A DNA stretch of 10,391 nucleotides from Thiobacillus sp. UBA2597 (lineage in GTDB: Bacteria; Pseudomonadota; Gammaproteobacteria; Burkholderiales; Thiobacillaceae), in assembly GCA_002339725.1 (NCBI GenBank), contig DDKN01000017.1, forward strand, positions 1 to 10,391. Reading direction: 5' to 3'. Below are positions 1 through 6,059 of this stretch, in pieces. Every line of letters begins with the position of its first letter. The stretch's first letter is position 1. The notes under the pieces were generated by a model. That model saw nothing but the letters and a program-made list of their open reading frames with translations. It was not told where the DNA came from and did no database searches. The position numbers and the translations under genes are program-made.

Positions 1-306
1 AACCTGACCATTTACATGTTTCCCTATCCCATCGCCAGCCTGCACCCGGATGCCGGACGCAAGTCCAAGCAGATCTGGTGCAGCAAGGACCGGGCCAAGG
101 CGTGGCAAGACCTGATGCTGCGCGGCAAACAGCCGGCCAAGGTGGCCGATTGCAAGAACCCGATCGACGAGAACGTGGCCTTGGGCCAGAAGCTCGGCAT
201 CAGCGGCACGCCGACCCTGGTGTTCGCCAATGGCCGTCGGGTGCCGGGCTACCTCCAGGCCGACAAGATCGAGGCCCTGCTCAAAGAGGCTGCCAAGACC
301 AATTAG
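1..306 (+). CDS. dsbC: Thiol:disulfide interchange protein DsbC/DsbG family, C-terminal part (5'-truncated by window)
   Basis: Frame 1 is open from the first base to TAG and gives the last 101 residues of a periplasmic disulfide isomerase. These enzymes reshuffle wrong disulfide bonds in exported proteins and are kept reduced by DsbD. Visible in the fragment are the segment FPYPIASLHPDAG, a Cys pair (Cys27 in IWC and Cys51 in ADC of the fragment) matching the second, structural disulfide of DsbC, the helix KDRAKAWQDLM, and the thioredoxin-fold cis-proline loop SGTPT (residues 68-72). The family-typical phrases LGQKLGISGTP and FANGRRVPG follow. The N-terminal dimerisation domain, signal peptide and CxxC active site lie before the window, so DsbC versus DsbG cannot be fully settled, though the two extra cysteines favour DsbC. 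The gene converges on the next one with only 7 bases between the stops, and I see no terminator there. Confidence 0.9.
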   Translation, partial: NLTIYMFPYPIASLHPDAGRKSKQIWCSKDRAKAWQDLMLRGKQPAKVADCKNPIDENVALGQKLGISGTPTLVFANGRRVPGYLQADKIEALLKEAAKTN

Positions 307-313
307 CCGGGGC

Positions 314-1099
314 TCAGCGGCAGGCGCCGCCCGGGCCCAGCTTCATCCAGCGGGTGAGCCAGGCCTGCGCCCGCTGCCGGGCGTGCCGCGCCGCGATCTT
401 TTCTTCCGGGCTCTGGTCGGCGCGGAAATCGAAGGCGCGCCGGGCCATGGGATAGACCTGGTATTCCACCGGCACACCGCGTTCCCACAAGGCATAGAAG
501 GCGCGTCCGCCGTTGATCCGGCGCAGCTCGAAATCGGCCTCGCCGATGAGAAACAGCATGGGCGTGGTCAGCTGCATGACCTCGGGCGCGACGCGGAACA
601 GCTGGTCCGGTTCCGGCGCATTCGGGTTCTGCATGTGGCCGTAATAGCTGACGATGGCGGCGATGTCCTTGGGCCGCTTGGCGGCCAGGCGGATGGCGTA
701 ATAAGGGCCGCGCGACTGGCCGACGATGCCGATCGGCATTTTGCATGCTCTGGGGTGCTTCATCAGGAAGTCCATGGCTGCCTCGACATCGAGTTCGGTC
801 TCCGGGTTGTGTTCCGAGGGCCAGCGCTCGATCATGCGCCCGCTCTGCCAGTCCGGCATCACCACCAAGAAGCCCTGCTGCGCCAGTTCTTCGATGTGCC
901 GACGCTCGTTCTCGTCGATGCCGCGCTTGGCATGGATGAACAGCACCGGCGGGAAGGGGCCTTTGCCCTCAGGGATGGCGATGTCCACCGGCACCTCGGC
1001 GCCGGGCGCCTTCAGGGTGATCTGCTCGATTTGCACGGCAGCCCGGGCGATGGGGGACAACAGGAGCATGAGCCCGATGAGACAGACGCCGCGTTTCAT
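314..1099 (-). CDS. Exported dienelactone-hydrolase-like alpha/beta hydrolase lacking the usual catalytic His
   Basis: This 261-residue protein has an N-terminal signal peptide (residues 1-20, hydrophobic CLIGLMLLL, likely cut after ARA), so it is probably periplasmic. The rest has alpha/beta-hydrolase order: strand PPVLFIHAKRG, then VVMPDW, the nucleophile elbow GQSRG with Ser129, the acid strand MLFLIGEADF with Asp189, and VEYQVYPMARRAFDF near the C-terminus. In the dienelactone hydrolase family (Pfam DLH) the last block normally reads like YP-x-x-x-H-x-F with the catalytic histidine; here that position is Arg221. The protein may be inactive, may use another histidine, or may have changed function; substrate unknown. 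The ATG at 1099 is chosen over the upstream frame extension because AGGAGG lies 7 nt before it and the signal peptide starts there. It is convergent with dsbC and divergent from the TonB gene. Confidence 0.8.
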   Translation of the reverse strand: MKRGVCLIGLMLLLSPIARAAVQIEQITLKAPGAEVPVDIAIPEGKGPFPPVLFIHAKRGIDENERRHIEELAQQGFLVVMPDWQSGRMIERWPSEHNPETELDVEAAMDFLMKHPRACKMPIGIVGQSRGPYYAIRLAAKRPKDIAAIVSYYGHMQNPNAPEPDQLFRVAPEVMQLTTPMLFLIGEADFELRRINGGRAFYALWERGVPVEYQVYPMARRAFDFRADQSPEEKIAARHARQRAQAWLTRWMKLGPGGACR

Positions 1100-1106
1100 G
1101 AAAAAG

Positions 1107-1135
1107 CCTCCTGATCCAGGTATTCGGGCATTGTA
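1107..1135 (-). promoter_or_regulatory. -10 element and strong ribosome binding site of the hydrolase gene
   Basis: On the minus strand a TACAAT hexamer (1130-1135, 5 of 6 to the sigma70 -10 consensus) is followed by AGGAGG (1107-1112), 7 nt before the ATG at 1099. No convincing -35 is found 16-18 nt upstream, so the promoter call is weak. The ribosome binding site is strong and fixes the start codon. Confidence 0.4.
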
Positions 1136-1140
1136 GCCAA

Positions 1141-1152
1141 GCCCTGAAGGGC
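1141..1152. repeat. Short perfect palindrome between divergent genes (operator candidate)
   Basis: GCCCTGAAGGGC is a 5-bp inverted repeat around a 2-bp centre. It lies midway between the divergently transcribed hydrolase and TonB genes, just upstream of both candidate -10 elements, where a dimeric regulator could control both. GC-rich DNA yields such short palindromes by chance, so this is only a candidate. Confidence 0.25.
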
Positions 1153-1166
1153 GGGCGCGGTGCATT

Positions 1167-1172
1167 TATACT
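1167..1172 (+). promoter_or_regulatory. Candidate -10 element of the TonB-family gene
   Basis: TATACT (5 of 6 to the sigma70 -10 consensus) lies only 7 bp before the ATG at 1180, with a poor -35 (CTGAAG, 1144-1149) at 17-bp spacing. If used, transcription would start at or next to the start codon and give an almost leaderless mRNA. That would fit the lack of a good Shine-Dalgarno (only GGGCGG is present). Confidence 0.35.
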
Positions 1173-1179
1173 GGGCGGC

Positions 1180-1851
1180 ATGTCATTTCCTGCGCCCGGC
1201 CTGTTGCGACAAACCCTGCAGACGCCCTTCTGGCGTGCGCTCCTGCTTTCCCTCGCTTTGCATCTGGCCTTGCTGGGCCTGATCCAGGTGGCGCCGGTGC
1301 AGGAGCTCGGCACGGAGACAGTGATCGAAGTGCGCTTGCAGGCGCTGGGGCCAGGCCCCTCAAGCCCGGCGCCGCCGGCAGCTCTGACCGAACCCCTGGT
1401 ACGGCCGACAGCCCCGTCCAAGCCCGAGGCGGCCACCGCGCCGGTGCCGGAGCCGGCCCAAACGGCGGCTCCGCTGGCCGAGACCAGCAGCAGCCAGCCT
1501 GCGGCCAAGGCGGAGCCCGAGCGGCCGCCCATGGCCGTGCCCTCGATGCTGGATATGCGCTGGTATGGCGCGCGCGAGGTCGACAGCCATCCCCGGGCGC
1601 TGAGCCCGATCGAGCCGGTCTATCCCGAGGCGGCGCGCCGGCGCGGCCAGACGGGGTGGGTCAAGCTGCGGCTCAAGATCGACGAGTTCGGCGTGGTGCA
1701 GGCGGCGGAAGTGGTCGAGGCCGCACCGGTCGGCGTGTTCGAGACGGCGAGCGTGCAGGCCTTTGGCCAGGCGCGCTTCGAGCCGGCCCGCCGGCAGGGC
1801 CGGCCGGTGCGCTACGAGGGTTATTTCAAAGTGGTGTTCGAACTCGATTGA
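1180..1851 (+). CDS. TonB-family energy transducer
   Basis: This 223-residue protein has the three-part TonB layout. One inner-membrane anchor spans residues about 18-38 and includes Ser24-Leu-Ala-Leu-His28, matching the S-x-x-x-H pattern by which TonB anchors contact ExbB/ExbD. A Pro/Ala/Glu-rich periplasm-spanning linker covers about 58-120. The C-terminal TonB domain covers about 140-223, with IEPVYPEAARRRGQTGWVKLRLKID (shown by SPIEPVYPEAARRRGQ at 142-157) and RFEPARRQGRPV. Such proteins pass proton-motive-force energy from ExbBD to outer-membrane receptors for iron chelates, B12 or other ligands. No exbB, exbD or receptor gene lies nearby, so the receptor served cannot be inferred and it must share an ExbBD pair from elsewhere. 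The ATG is the only Met start before the anchor; its Shine-Dalgarno is weak. It could be an accessory TonB paralogue rather than the main one. Confidence 0.85.
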   Translation: MSFPAPGLLRQTLQTPFWRALLLSLALHLALLGLIQVAPVQELGTETVIEVRLQALGPGPSSPAPPAALTEPLVRPTAPSKPEAATAPVPEPAQTAAPLAETSSSQPAAKAEPERPPMAVPSMLDMRWYGAREVDSHPRALSPIEPVYPEAARRRGQTGWVKLRLKIDEFGVVQAAEVVEAAPVGVFETASVQAFGQARFEPARRQGRPVRYEGYFKVVFELD

Positions 1852-1872
1852 GTTCTTGGAAGAGGGCGAATC

Positions 1873-1892
1873 GAGACCCTTGGCCGGGTCTC
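1873..1892. terminator. Hairpin between convergent TonB and YjfB-like genes
   Basis: GAGACCC (1873-1879) and GGGTCTC (1886-1892) form a perfect 7-bp stem with a 6-base loop, 21 bp after the TonB stop and touching the stop codon of the minus-strand gene. Position between convergent genes suggests a shared terminator. Neither strand has a T tract after it, so intrinsic termination would be weak. Confidence 0.4.
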
Positions 1893-2091
1893 AGGCGTAG
1901 ACGTCGACGTTCTGACCCAGGTAATCCGGGTTGGTCGAGGCCGATTGTTTGGCCGGCTGAACCTGCTCGACCTGTTTGGCCACCATTTGCGCCACGCGCT
2001 GCTCGGATTCGGCGGCGCTTTGCAGGGCAATCTGGCCGGCCTCGGCGGCATAGCGTGCCTGGCTCGCGGCCAGGGAGGAGATGGCTTCCAT
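1891..2091 (-). CDS. Small alanine/glutamine-rich protein, possibly YjfB-type putative motility protein
   Basis: A 66-residue protein without signal peptide or membrane segment. Residues 1-45 look like a single long amphipathic helix rich in Ala, Gln and Glu (MEAISSLAASQARYAAEAGQ at the start), followed by a short polar linker and the ending YLGQNVDVYA. The length, the small helical body and the closing LGQN-[IV]-D pattern resemble the YjfB 'putative motility protein' family, a group of uncharacterised 55-70 residue proteins. The match is by eye and weak, so no function is claimed. The ATG at 2091 is preferred over a TTG at 2118 because AGGAG (2098-2102) sits 6 nt upstream. It starts 36 nt after the mltA stop on the same strand and is probably co-transcribed with it. 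No flagellar or chemotaxis gene is nearby. Confidence 0.6.
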   Translation of the reverse strand: MEAISSLAASQARYAAEAGQIALQSAAESEQRVAQMVAKQVEQVQPAKQSASTNPDYLGQNVDVYA

Positions 2092-2127
2092 CGCGAACTC
2101 CTGATGGGAAGGTTTCAAACGGTTTCT

Positions 2128-3447
2128 TTATAACCCAGATTTGACATTTGTGCCAGTCAAAACAAGGGGATAGTCCCTAGGTAGTAATACCCATATGCGC
2201 CCCTTCTGCTTCATCGCCCCGGCCTGTTGGCCGGCGGCTTCGCCGAAGCCCCAGAAAAAGTCGGCCCGGACATTGCCGCGGATGGCGCCACCGGTGTCCT
2301 GAGCCAGCATCAGCCGGTTGAGCGGTTCGGGCGAATTGGGTCGGGTGGTGGCGAGCCAGATCGGCGCGCCGAGCGGGATGGCGCGCGGATCGATGGCGAC
2401 GCTGCGCTCGGCCGTGAGCGGCACCCCGAGCGCACCCAAGGGGCCGGACAGGTGATTCGGCAGTTCCCGGAAGAAGACATAGCTCGGGTTGGTGTTGAGC
2501 AGCATGTTGAGTTTTTCCGGGTTTTTGCGCGCCCACTCCTTGATGCCCTGCATCGAGGCCTTGTCCAGGGTCAGTTCACCCTGGTCGACCAGCCATTTGC
2601 CGATCGATTTGTAAGGATGGCCATTCTGCTCGGCATAGCCCACCCGCATCATCTCGCCGGTCTCCAGCTGCACCCGGCCGGAGCCCTGGATCTGCAGGAA
2701 AAACAGCTCGATCGGGTCGTCCACCCAGACCAGTTCCTTGCCCCGCACCGGGGCATTGCCGGCCTCGATCTCGGCACGTGAGAAATACGGTACGACCCGC
2801 TTGCCCTGAAGCCGGCCGCGCAGGCGCAGGTTCTTCAGTTCCGGGTAGAGGCTGGCCAGGTCGACGATCAGCAGGTCGTCCGGCGCGGCGTAGAGCGGGT
2901 AGATGTAGTTGCCGCCGAAGCTGCGGCTGCCCCGCAGCAGGGGCTCGTAATAACCGGTGATCAGGCCTTCCTCGCCGCCTTCGGCCTGCAGCACCTGATA
3001 AGGGCGGAAATGGGTTTCGAAGAAGCGGCGCACACCTTCGGCATCGGACCGGCTGAGCTGTTCCGCCGCCTGGCAGGTTCTGGCCCAGGCCGGCTGTTTG
3101 CCGATGCCCCTGCAAGAGAGGAGCAGGGCTGGCCAGGCCTGGGTGAGGTCATCCTCGGTCCAACCGGGCAGTTGCTTGAACTCCGCGGCCTTGAGCCAGG
3201 GCATGGGGGTTGGCTGCGTCGGTGTCGGCGCGGGCGGAGGCGGGGCGGAGGTTTCGGCCGTCGGGGCCGGCGGCGCGGGTGCGGCCGGCGGCGCGGCCGG
3301 TACGGGCGTGCTGGCCGTGGCGGCCGCCGGACTGGTCGGTTTGGCCGGCACCTCACGCGGGGAGGGCACGGCGGCGCAACCGGCCAACAGGGCCAGGACG
3401 AGCGCGGGAAGGAGCCGGGTCGGGTTCACTGCGGGAATATGGGGCAT
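2128..3447 (-). CDS. mltA: Membrane-bound lytic murein transglycosylase A (lipoprotein)
   Basis: A lytic transglycosylase that cleaves the MurNAc-GlcNAc bond of peptidoglycan to form 1,6-anhydromuropeptides, anchored at the outer membrane. The 439-residue protein begins with a lipoprotein signal peptide ending in the lipobox LAGC (Cys24). A long Pro/Ala/Thr linker (about 28-83) follows; it is longer than in E. coli MltA (365 residues) and explains the extra length. The MltA catalytic region is recognisable by GLITGYYEP (161-169), FFLQIQGSGR (249-258) and GHPYKSIGKW. The C-terminal 3D (three-aspartate) domain contains AIDPRAIPLG (351-360), LAQDTGGAIRG (381-391) and the segment from Asp396, with Asp383 and Asp396 among the conserved acids. 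I chose the ATG at 3447; TTG at 3456 or an internal GTG before NPTRLL are possible, as no start has a clear Shine-Dalgarno. Downstream of the methyltransferase gene, 44 nt apart. Confidence 0.93.
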   Translation of the reverse strand: MPHIPAVNPTRLLPALVLALLAGCAAVPSPREVPAKPTSPAAATASTPVPAAPPAAPAPPAPTAETSAPPPPAPTPTQPTPMPWLKAAEFKQLPGWTEDDLTQAWPALLLSCRGIGKQPAWARTCQAAEQLSRSDAEGVRRFFETHFRPYQVLQAEGGEEGLITGYYEPLLRGSRSFGGNYIYPLYAAPDDLLIVDLASLYPELKNLRLRGRLQGKRVVPYFSRAEIEAGNAPVRGKELVWVDDPIELFFLQIQGSGRVQLETGEMMRVGYAEQNGHPYKSIGKWLVDQGELTLDKASMQGIKEWARKNPEKLNMLLNTNPSYVFFRELPNHLSGPLGALGVPLTAERSVAIDPRAIPLGAPIWLATTRPNSPEPLNRLMLAQDTGGAIRGNVRADFFWGFGEAAGQQAGAMKQKGRIWVLLPRDYPLVLTGTNVKSGL

Positions 3448-3469
3448 GCGTGGCAAGCGAAGGCGGGCG

Positions 3470-3478
3470 AGTATAGCA
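3470..3478 (-). promoter_or_regulatory. Extended -10 promoter candidate for mltA
   Basis: On the minus strand TGCTATACT matches the extended -10 form TG-N-TATAAT with 5 of 6 in the hexamer. It lies in the 44-nt gap between the methyltransferase stop and the mltA start. Transcription would begin near 3463, giving a 5' leader of about 16 nt to the ATG at 3447. No good -35 is at normal spacing, which extended -10 promoters tolerate. It would let mltA be expressed apart from apaG. Confidence 0.4.
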
Positions 3479-3491
3479 AGCTACGGTGGCG

Positions 3492-4091
3492 TCAGTCCGG
3501 CTTGCGCAGTTCGATCAGGCGGAACCAGCCGGAGAGCAGGGCCGGCTGGTCACTGATCAATTGTGCCGTCGGATTGGCGGCCAGCAGATCCTCGAACACC
3601 ACATCGAGGCGGGTGGCGAGCCGGCGCGAGATCGGGTTGAACAGGCGGCGCAGGGGGGCGACCTGGTTAGGCCGGAGGAATTTGTCCAGGATGCGGATCG
3701 TGCCGCCCGGGCGCAGCACGCGCAGGGCCTCGGCCAGGCAGGCCGACGGGTCCGGCACGACCGCCAAGATCAGATGCAGCAGCACGTGATCGAATTGGGC
3801 CTCGGGAAAAGGCAGCCGTTGGCTGTCGCCCTGGACAAAACGAATGTCCAGGCCGGCCGCGCGTGGCAGTGCGCGCTTGAGCATGGCCGGGGTGAGGTCG
3901 AGCCCGGTATAGCGGTGGTGCGCGGGCAGATGGGGCAGATCGAGGCCGGTGCCGATGCCGCTGATCAGGACATCGGCGGCGGGCAGGGCCTGCAGCCGGG
4001 CCAGGCTGCGTACCCGCAATGACGCCGACGGGCTGGCGATCAGCGCGTCATAGATCGGCGCGAACAGACGGTAGCTGTGTTTGAGGGACAC
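3492..4091 (-). CDS. Class I SAM-dependent methyltransferase
   Basis: A 199-residue Rossmann-fold methyltransferase. Motif I is VLISGIGTGLDLPHL (41-55), the acidic ribose-binding residue is Asp65 in TGLDLTPAML, GDSQRLPF (88-95) is the motif II/III region, FDHVLLHLILAVVPDP (100-115) is motif post-II, and LRPGGTIRILDKFLRP (126-141) is motif III. The body (YRLFAPIYD start, LDKFLRP after motif III) resembles the UbiE/phosphatidylethanolamine N-methyltransferase (PmtA) branch, but the substrate cannot be read from sequence. Motif I has Ser-Gly-Ile-Gly instead of the more usual Gly-x-Gly-x-Gly start, as in PmtA-like proteins. It starts at GTG 4 nt after the apaG stop with no strong Shine-Dalgarno, so it is probably translated by coupling to apaG. 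No later Met exists before motif I. Cytoplasmic, no signal peptide. Confidence 0.85.
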   Translation of the reverse strand: MSLKHSYRLFAPIYDALIASPSASLRVRSLARLQALPAADVLISGIGTGLDLPHLPAHHRYTGLDLTPAMLKRALPRAAGLDIRFVQGDSQRLPFPEAQFDHVLLHLILAVVPDPSACLAEALRVLRPGGTIRILDKFLRPNQVAPLRRLFNPISRRLATRLDVVFEDLLAANPTAQLISDQPALLSGWFRLIELRKPD

Positions 4092-4095
4092 CGGC

Positions 4096-4479
4096 TCAAT
4101 GCAAAACGCGCGGCATGCTCAGCACGAACTCCGGGATCTCGGCCTCGAAGGCCTGGCCGTCTTCGGCCATCATCTGGTAGGAGCCTTTCATGGTGCCCAC
4201 CGGGGTGGCCAGGGCGGTGCCGCTGGTGTACTCGAAACTGTCGCCCGGCTTGAGGAAGGGTTGTTCACCCACCACCCCGAGGCCGCGTACTTCCTGGGTT
4301 TCCTGGTTGGCATCCGTGATCTGCCAAAAACGGGAGATCAGTTGGGCCGCCACTTCGCCGGTGTTGGTGATGGTGATGGTGTAGGCAAACACGTAACGGT
4401 TGGCCGACTCGTCCGACTGCTCGGGGATGTAGGTGGCGACGGGGACGATGGTGATCTGATATTTCCTGCTGTCCGACAT
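4096..4479 (-). CDS. apaG: Co2+/Mg2+ efflux-associated protein ApaG
   Basis: A 127-residue protein of the ApaG/DUF525 family, full length for the family. It has a fibronectin-III-like all-beta fold. Diagnostic segments are RYVFAYTITITNTGEVAAQL, SRFWQITDANQETQEVRGLG (part), VVGEQPFLKPGDSFEYTSG, and TPVGTMKGSYQM near the end. The family was named from mutants affecting cobalt resistance and Mg2+ efflux in Salmonella, and often lies next to apaH; the biochemical role is unclear. No apaH is present here. Its placement beside rpe, in the opposite direction, is a common betaproteobacterial arrangement. The ATG at 4479 follows a GAGA-type weak ribosome site. A well-formed promoter lies upstream (4505-4533), making apaG the likely first gene of a minus-strand operon with the methyltransferase and perhaps mltA. 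Confidence 0.95.
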   Translation of the reverse strand: MSDSRKYQITIVPVATYIPEQSDESANRYVFAYTITITNTGEVAAQLISRFWQITDANQETQEVRGLGVVGEQPFLKPGDSFEYTSGTALATPVGTMKGSYQMMAEDGQAFEAEIPEFVLSMPRVLH

Positions 4480-4504
4480 GGTCTTTCTCTCGGGAACGGC
4501 TTCG

Positions 4505-4533
4505 ATTACACGCGATTTGGCCTGGCCTGTCCA
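4505..4533 (-). promoter_or_regulatory. Sigma70-type promoter of apaG
   Basis: On the minus strand a -35 of TGGACA (4528-4533, 5 of 6) and a -10 of TGTAAT (4505-4510, 5 of 6) are separated by exactly 17 bp. Transcription would start near 4498, leaving a leader of about 19 nt before the apaG ATG. This is the best promoter in the window by eye. Confidence 0.6.
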
Positions 4534-4551
4534 GAGCGGGCGGCTAACGGC

Positions 4552-4557
4552 TAAAAT
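4552..4557 (+). promoter_or_regulatory. -10 element of the rpe-gph(-trp) transcript
   Basis: TAAAAT (5 of 6 to consensus) stands 32 bp before the rpe ATG and would start transcription near 4564. The -35 is poor (TGTCCA at 4528-4533, 18-bp spacing); it uses the same six base pairs as the -35 of apaG read on the other strand, so the two divergent promoters may compete. Two direct GGCTAA copies (4542-4547 and 4549-4554) overlap it. Confidence 0.4.
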
Positions 4558-4589
4558 GCCGGTTTCAATTGCCTATTGAGGAAGTCATC

Positions 4590-5276
4590 ATGTCGAAGTT
4601 CCGCATCGCCCCCAGCATCCTGTCCGCCAACTTCGCCAAGCTGGGTGAGGAAGTGGACAACGTGCTCGCCTCCGGCGCCGACATCGTCCATTTCGACGTG
4701 ATGGACAACCACTACGTGCCCAACCTGACCATCGGCCCCCTGGTCTGCGAGGCCCTGCGCAAGCACGGCGTCACCGCGCCGATCGACGTGCACCTGATGG
4801 TCAAGCCGGTCGACCGTATCATCCCCGACTTCGCCAAGGCCGGCGCCACCTACATCACCTTCCACCCCGAGGCCTCCGAGCATATCGACCGCACCATCGG
4901 CCTGATCCGCGATTCCGGCTGCAAGCCCGGCCTGGTGTTCAACCCGGCCACGCCGCTCGACGTGTTGGAGTACACCCTGGACAAGATCGACATGGTGCTG
5001 CTGATGTCGGTCAACCCCGGCTTCGGTGGCCAGAAGTTCATCCCCTATGTGCTGGACAAGGCGCGCAAGGTGCGTCAGATGATCGATGCCAAGGGGCTCG
5101 ACGTCAGCCTGGAGATCGATGGCGGGGTCGGCCCGGCCAACATCCTGGAAGTGGCCCGGGCCGGGGTCGACACCTTCGTCGCCGGTTCCGCCGTGTTCGG
5201 CGCCGCCAAGGACAGCGACCCGCACCGTTACGACAGCGTCATCGCCGCCATGCGCGCCGAGTTGGCCAAGGCTTGA
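4590..5276 (+). CDS. rpe: Ribulose-phosphate 3-epimerase
   Basis: Interconverts D-ribulose 5-phosphate and D-xylulose 5-phosphate in the pentose phosphate pathway and, in autotrophs, the Calvin cycle; a cytoplasmic metal-dependent TIM barrel. The 228-residue protein has normal length. The start IAPSILSANFAKL is the family signature, with VHFDVMDNHYVPNLTIGP (33-50) giving His34 and Asp36, VHLMV giving His68, and LEIDGGVG giving Asp177; together these are the metal ligands and two acid/base aspartates. MSVNPGFGGQKFI (139-151) and DTFVAGSAVFG (194-204) form the phosphate-binding loops. The ATG at 4590 is chosen over a TTG at 4569 because GAGGAAG precedes it at a good distance. It is first in the run rpe-gph-trpEGD; the 94-nt gap before gph contains the palindromic repeat described separately. 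Confidence 0.97.
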   Translation: MSKFRIAPSILSANFAKLGEEVDNVLASGADIVHFDVMDNHYVPNLTIGPLVCEALRKHGVTAPIDVHLMVKPVDRIIPDFAKAGATYITFHPEASEHIDRTIGLIRDSGCKPGLVFNPATPLDVLEYTLDKIDMVLLMSVNPGFGGQKFIPYVLDKARKVRQMIDAKGLDVSLEIDGGVGPANILEVARAGVDTFVAGSAVFGAAKDSDPHRYDSVIAAMRAELAKA

Positions 5277-5288
5277 CGATTTTAGGTA

Positions 5289-5357
5289 AGCGCAAAGGCC
5301 GCCCAGAAACGCAAAGTCAAAGGCATTTTCTGCGCGAGGCCGCGCGTCCTTTGCGCT
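5289..5357. repeat. Imperfect palindrome with CGCAAAG words between rpe and gph
   Basis: AGCGCAAAGG (5289-5298) and CCTTTGCGCT (5348-5357) form a perfect 10-bp outer stem. After one mismatch three more pairs follow, and inside these CAGAAA (5304-5309) pairs with TTTCTG (5327-5332). CGCAAAG occurs twice directly (5291-5297, 5310-5316) and once inverted (5349-5355). The element fills most of the rpe-gph gap. It resembles dispersed palindromic intergenic repeats (REP/MITE-like) seen in many proteobacteria. As RNA it would be a branched hairpin that could affect processing or readthrough, but no T tract follows. Confidence 0.55.
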
Positions 5358-5370
5358 GAAAGAGAATTGA

Positions 5371-6057
5371 ATGCATAAAGCAACACCATTACCCATCAAG
5401 GCCGTGGTCATCGACCTCGACGGCACCCTGCTGCACACCGCACCCGATCTGGCGCTGGCCGCCCAGCGCATGGCCGCGGATCTTGATCTGCCGCCGATCG
5501 ACGAGGCGACCGTCAAGACCTACATCGGCAATGGCGTGTCGCGCCTGGTCAAGCGGGTGCTCACCCGGGACATGCAGGCCGAGCCGCCGCCGGAACTGTT
5601 CGAGCGGGCTCTGCCGATATTCGAACGGCATTATCTGGAGAACGTCAGTCGCCAGAGCCACCCGTTTCACGGCGTACCCGAAGGCCTGGTCGCGCTGCGT
5701 GCCGCCGGCTATCGCATGGGTTGCATCACCAACAAGGCCGAGAAGTTCACTCTGCCGTTGTTGAAAGACACCGGCCTGCACGGCTTCTTCGATCTCATTC
5801 TGTCCGGCGACATCCTGCCCAGGAAAAAGCCCGACCCGCTGCCGCTGCTGCATGCCTGCGAGCAGTTCAAGATCAAACCGGCCGAGATGCTGCTGATCGG
5901 CGATTCACTCAACGACGTTCAGGCCGCCCGGGCCGCAGGCTGCCACGTCTTCGTCGTGCCCTATGGCTACAACCGGGGCCGTCCGGTCGACGAGCTGGAG
6001 GCGGATGCCGTCGTGCCCAGCCTGATCGAGGCGTGCAAACTGATTCGCAAGGCTTAA
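5371..6057 (+). CDS. gph: Phosphoglycolate phosphatase (HAD family)
   Basis: Removes phosphate from 2-phosphoglycolate, a toxic product of Rubisco oxygenation and of DNA end repair; cytoplasmic, Mg2+-dependent. The 228-residue protein is a full-length HAD hydrolase. Motif I is VIDLDGTL (13-20) with nucleophile Asp15 and acid/base Asp17, motif II is CITNK with Thr120, motif III is the Lys in RKKPDP (151-156), and motif IV is LIGDSLND (175-182) with Asp178 and Asp182. The helical cap lies between about 25 and 95 (PDLALAAQRMAADL, YIGNGVSRLV), typical of Gph. The neighbour order rpe-gph-trpE, common in Betaproteobacteria, supports Gph over another HAD phosphatase. The start has only a weak site (AGAGA). 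Its stop is 2 nt before the ATG of the short Trp-codon ORF, and AAGG inside its last codons can serve as that ORF's ribosome site. Confidence 0.93.
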   Translation: MHKATPLPIKAVVIDLDGTLLHTAPDLALAAQRMAADLDLPPIDEATVKTYIGNGVSRLVKRVLTRDMQAEPPPELFERALPIFERHYLENVSRQSHPFHGVPEGLVALRAAGYRMGCITNKAEKFTLPLLKDTGLHGFFDLILSGDILPRKKPDPLPLLHACEQFKIKPAEMLLIGDSLNDVQAARAAGCHVFVVPYGYNRGRPVDELEADAVVPSLIEACKLIRKA

Positions 6058-6059
6058 AC

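Noticed and set aside
230..1114. 294-codon open frame on the plus strand
   Set aside because: It runs from inside dsbC across the hydrolase gene on the other strand. The hydrolase has signal peptide, ribosome site and fold motifs; this frame has none.
4551..5516. 321-codon open frame on the minus strand
   Set aside because: It lies antisense to rpe and the start of gph, both certain. Its protein is a low-complexity Gly/Val/His/Asp mix typical of a reverse frame in GC-rich coding DNA.
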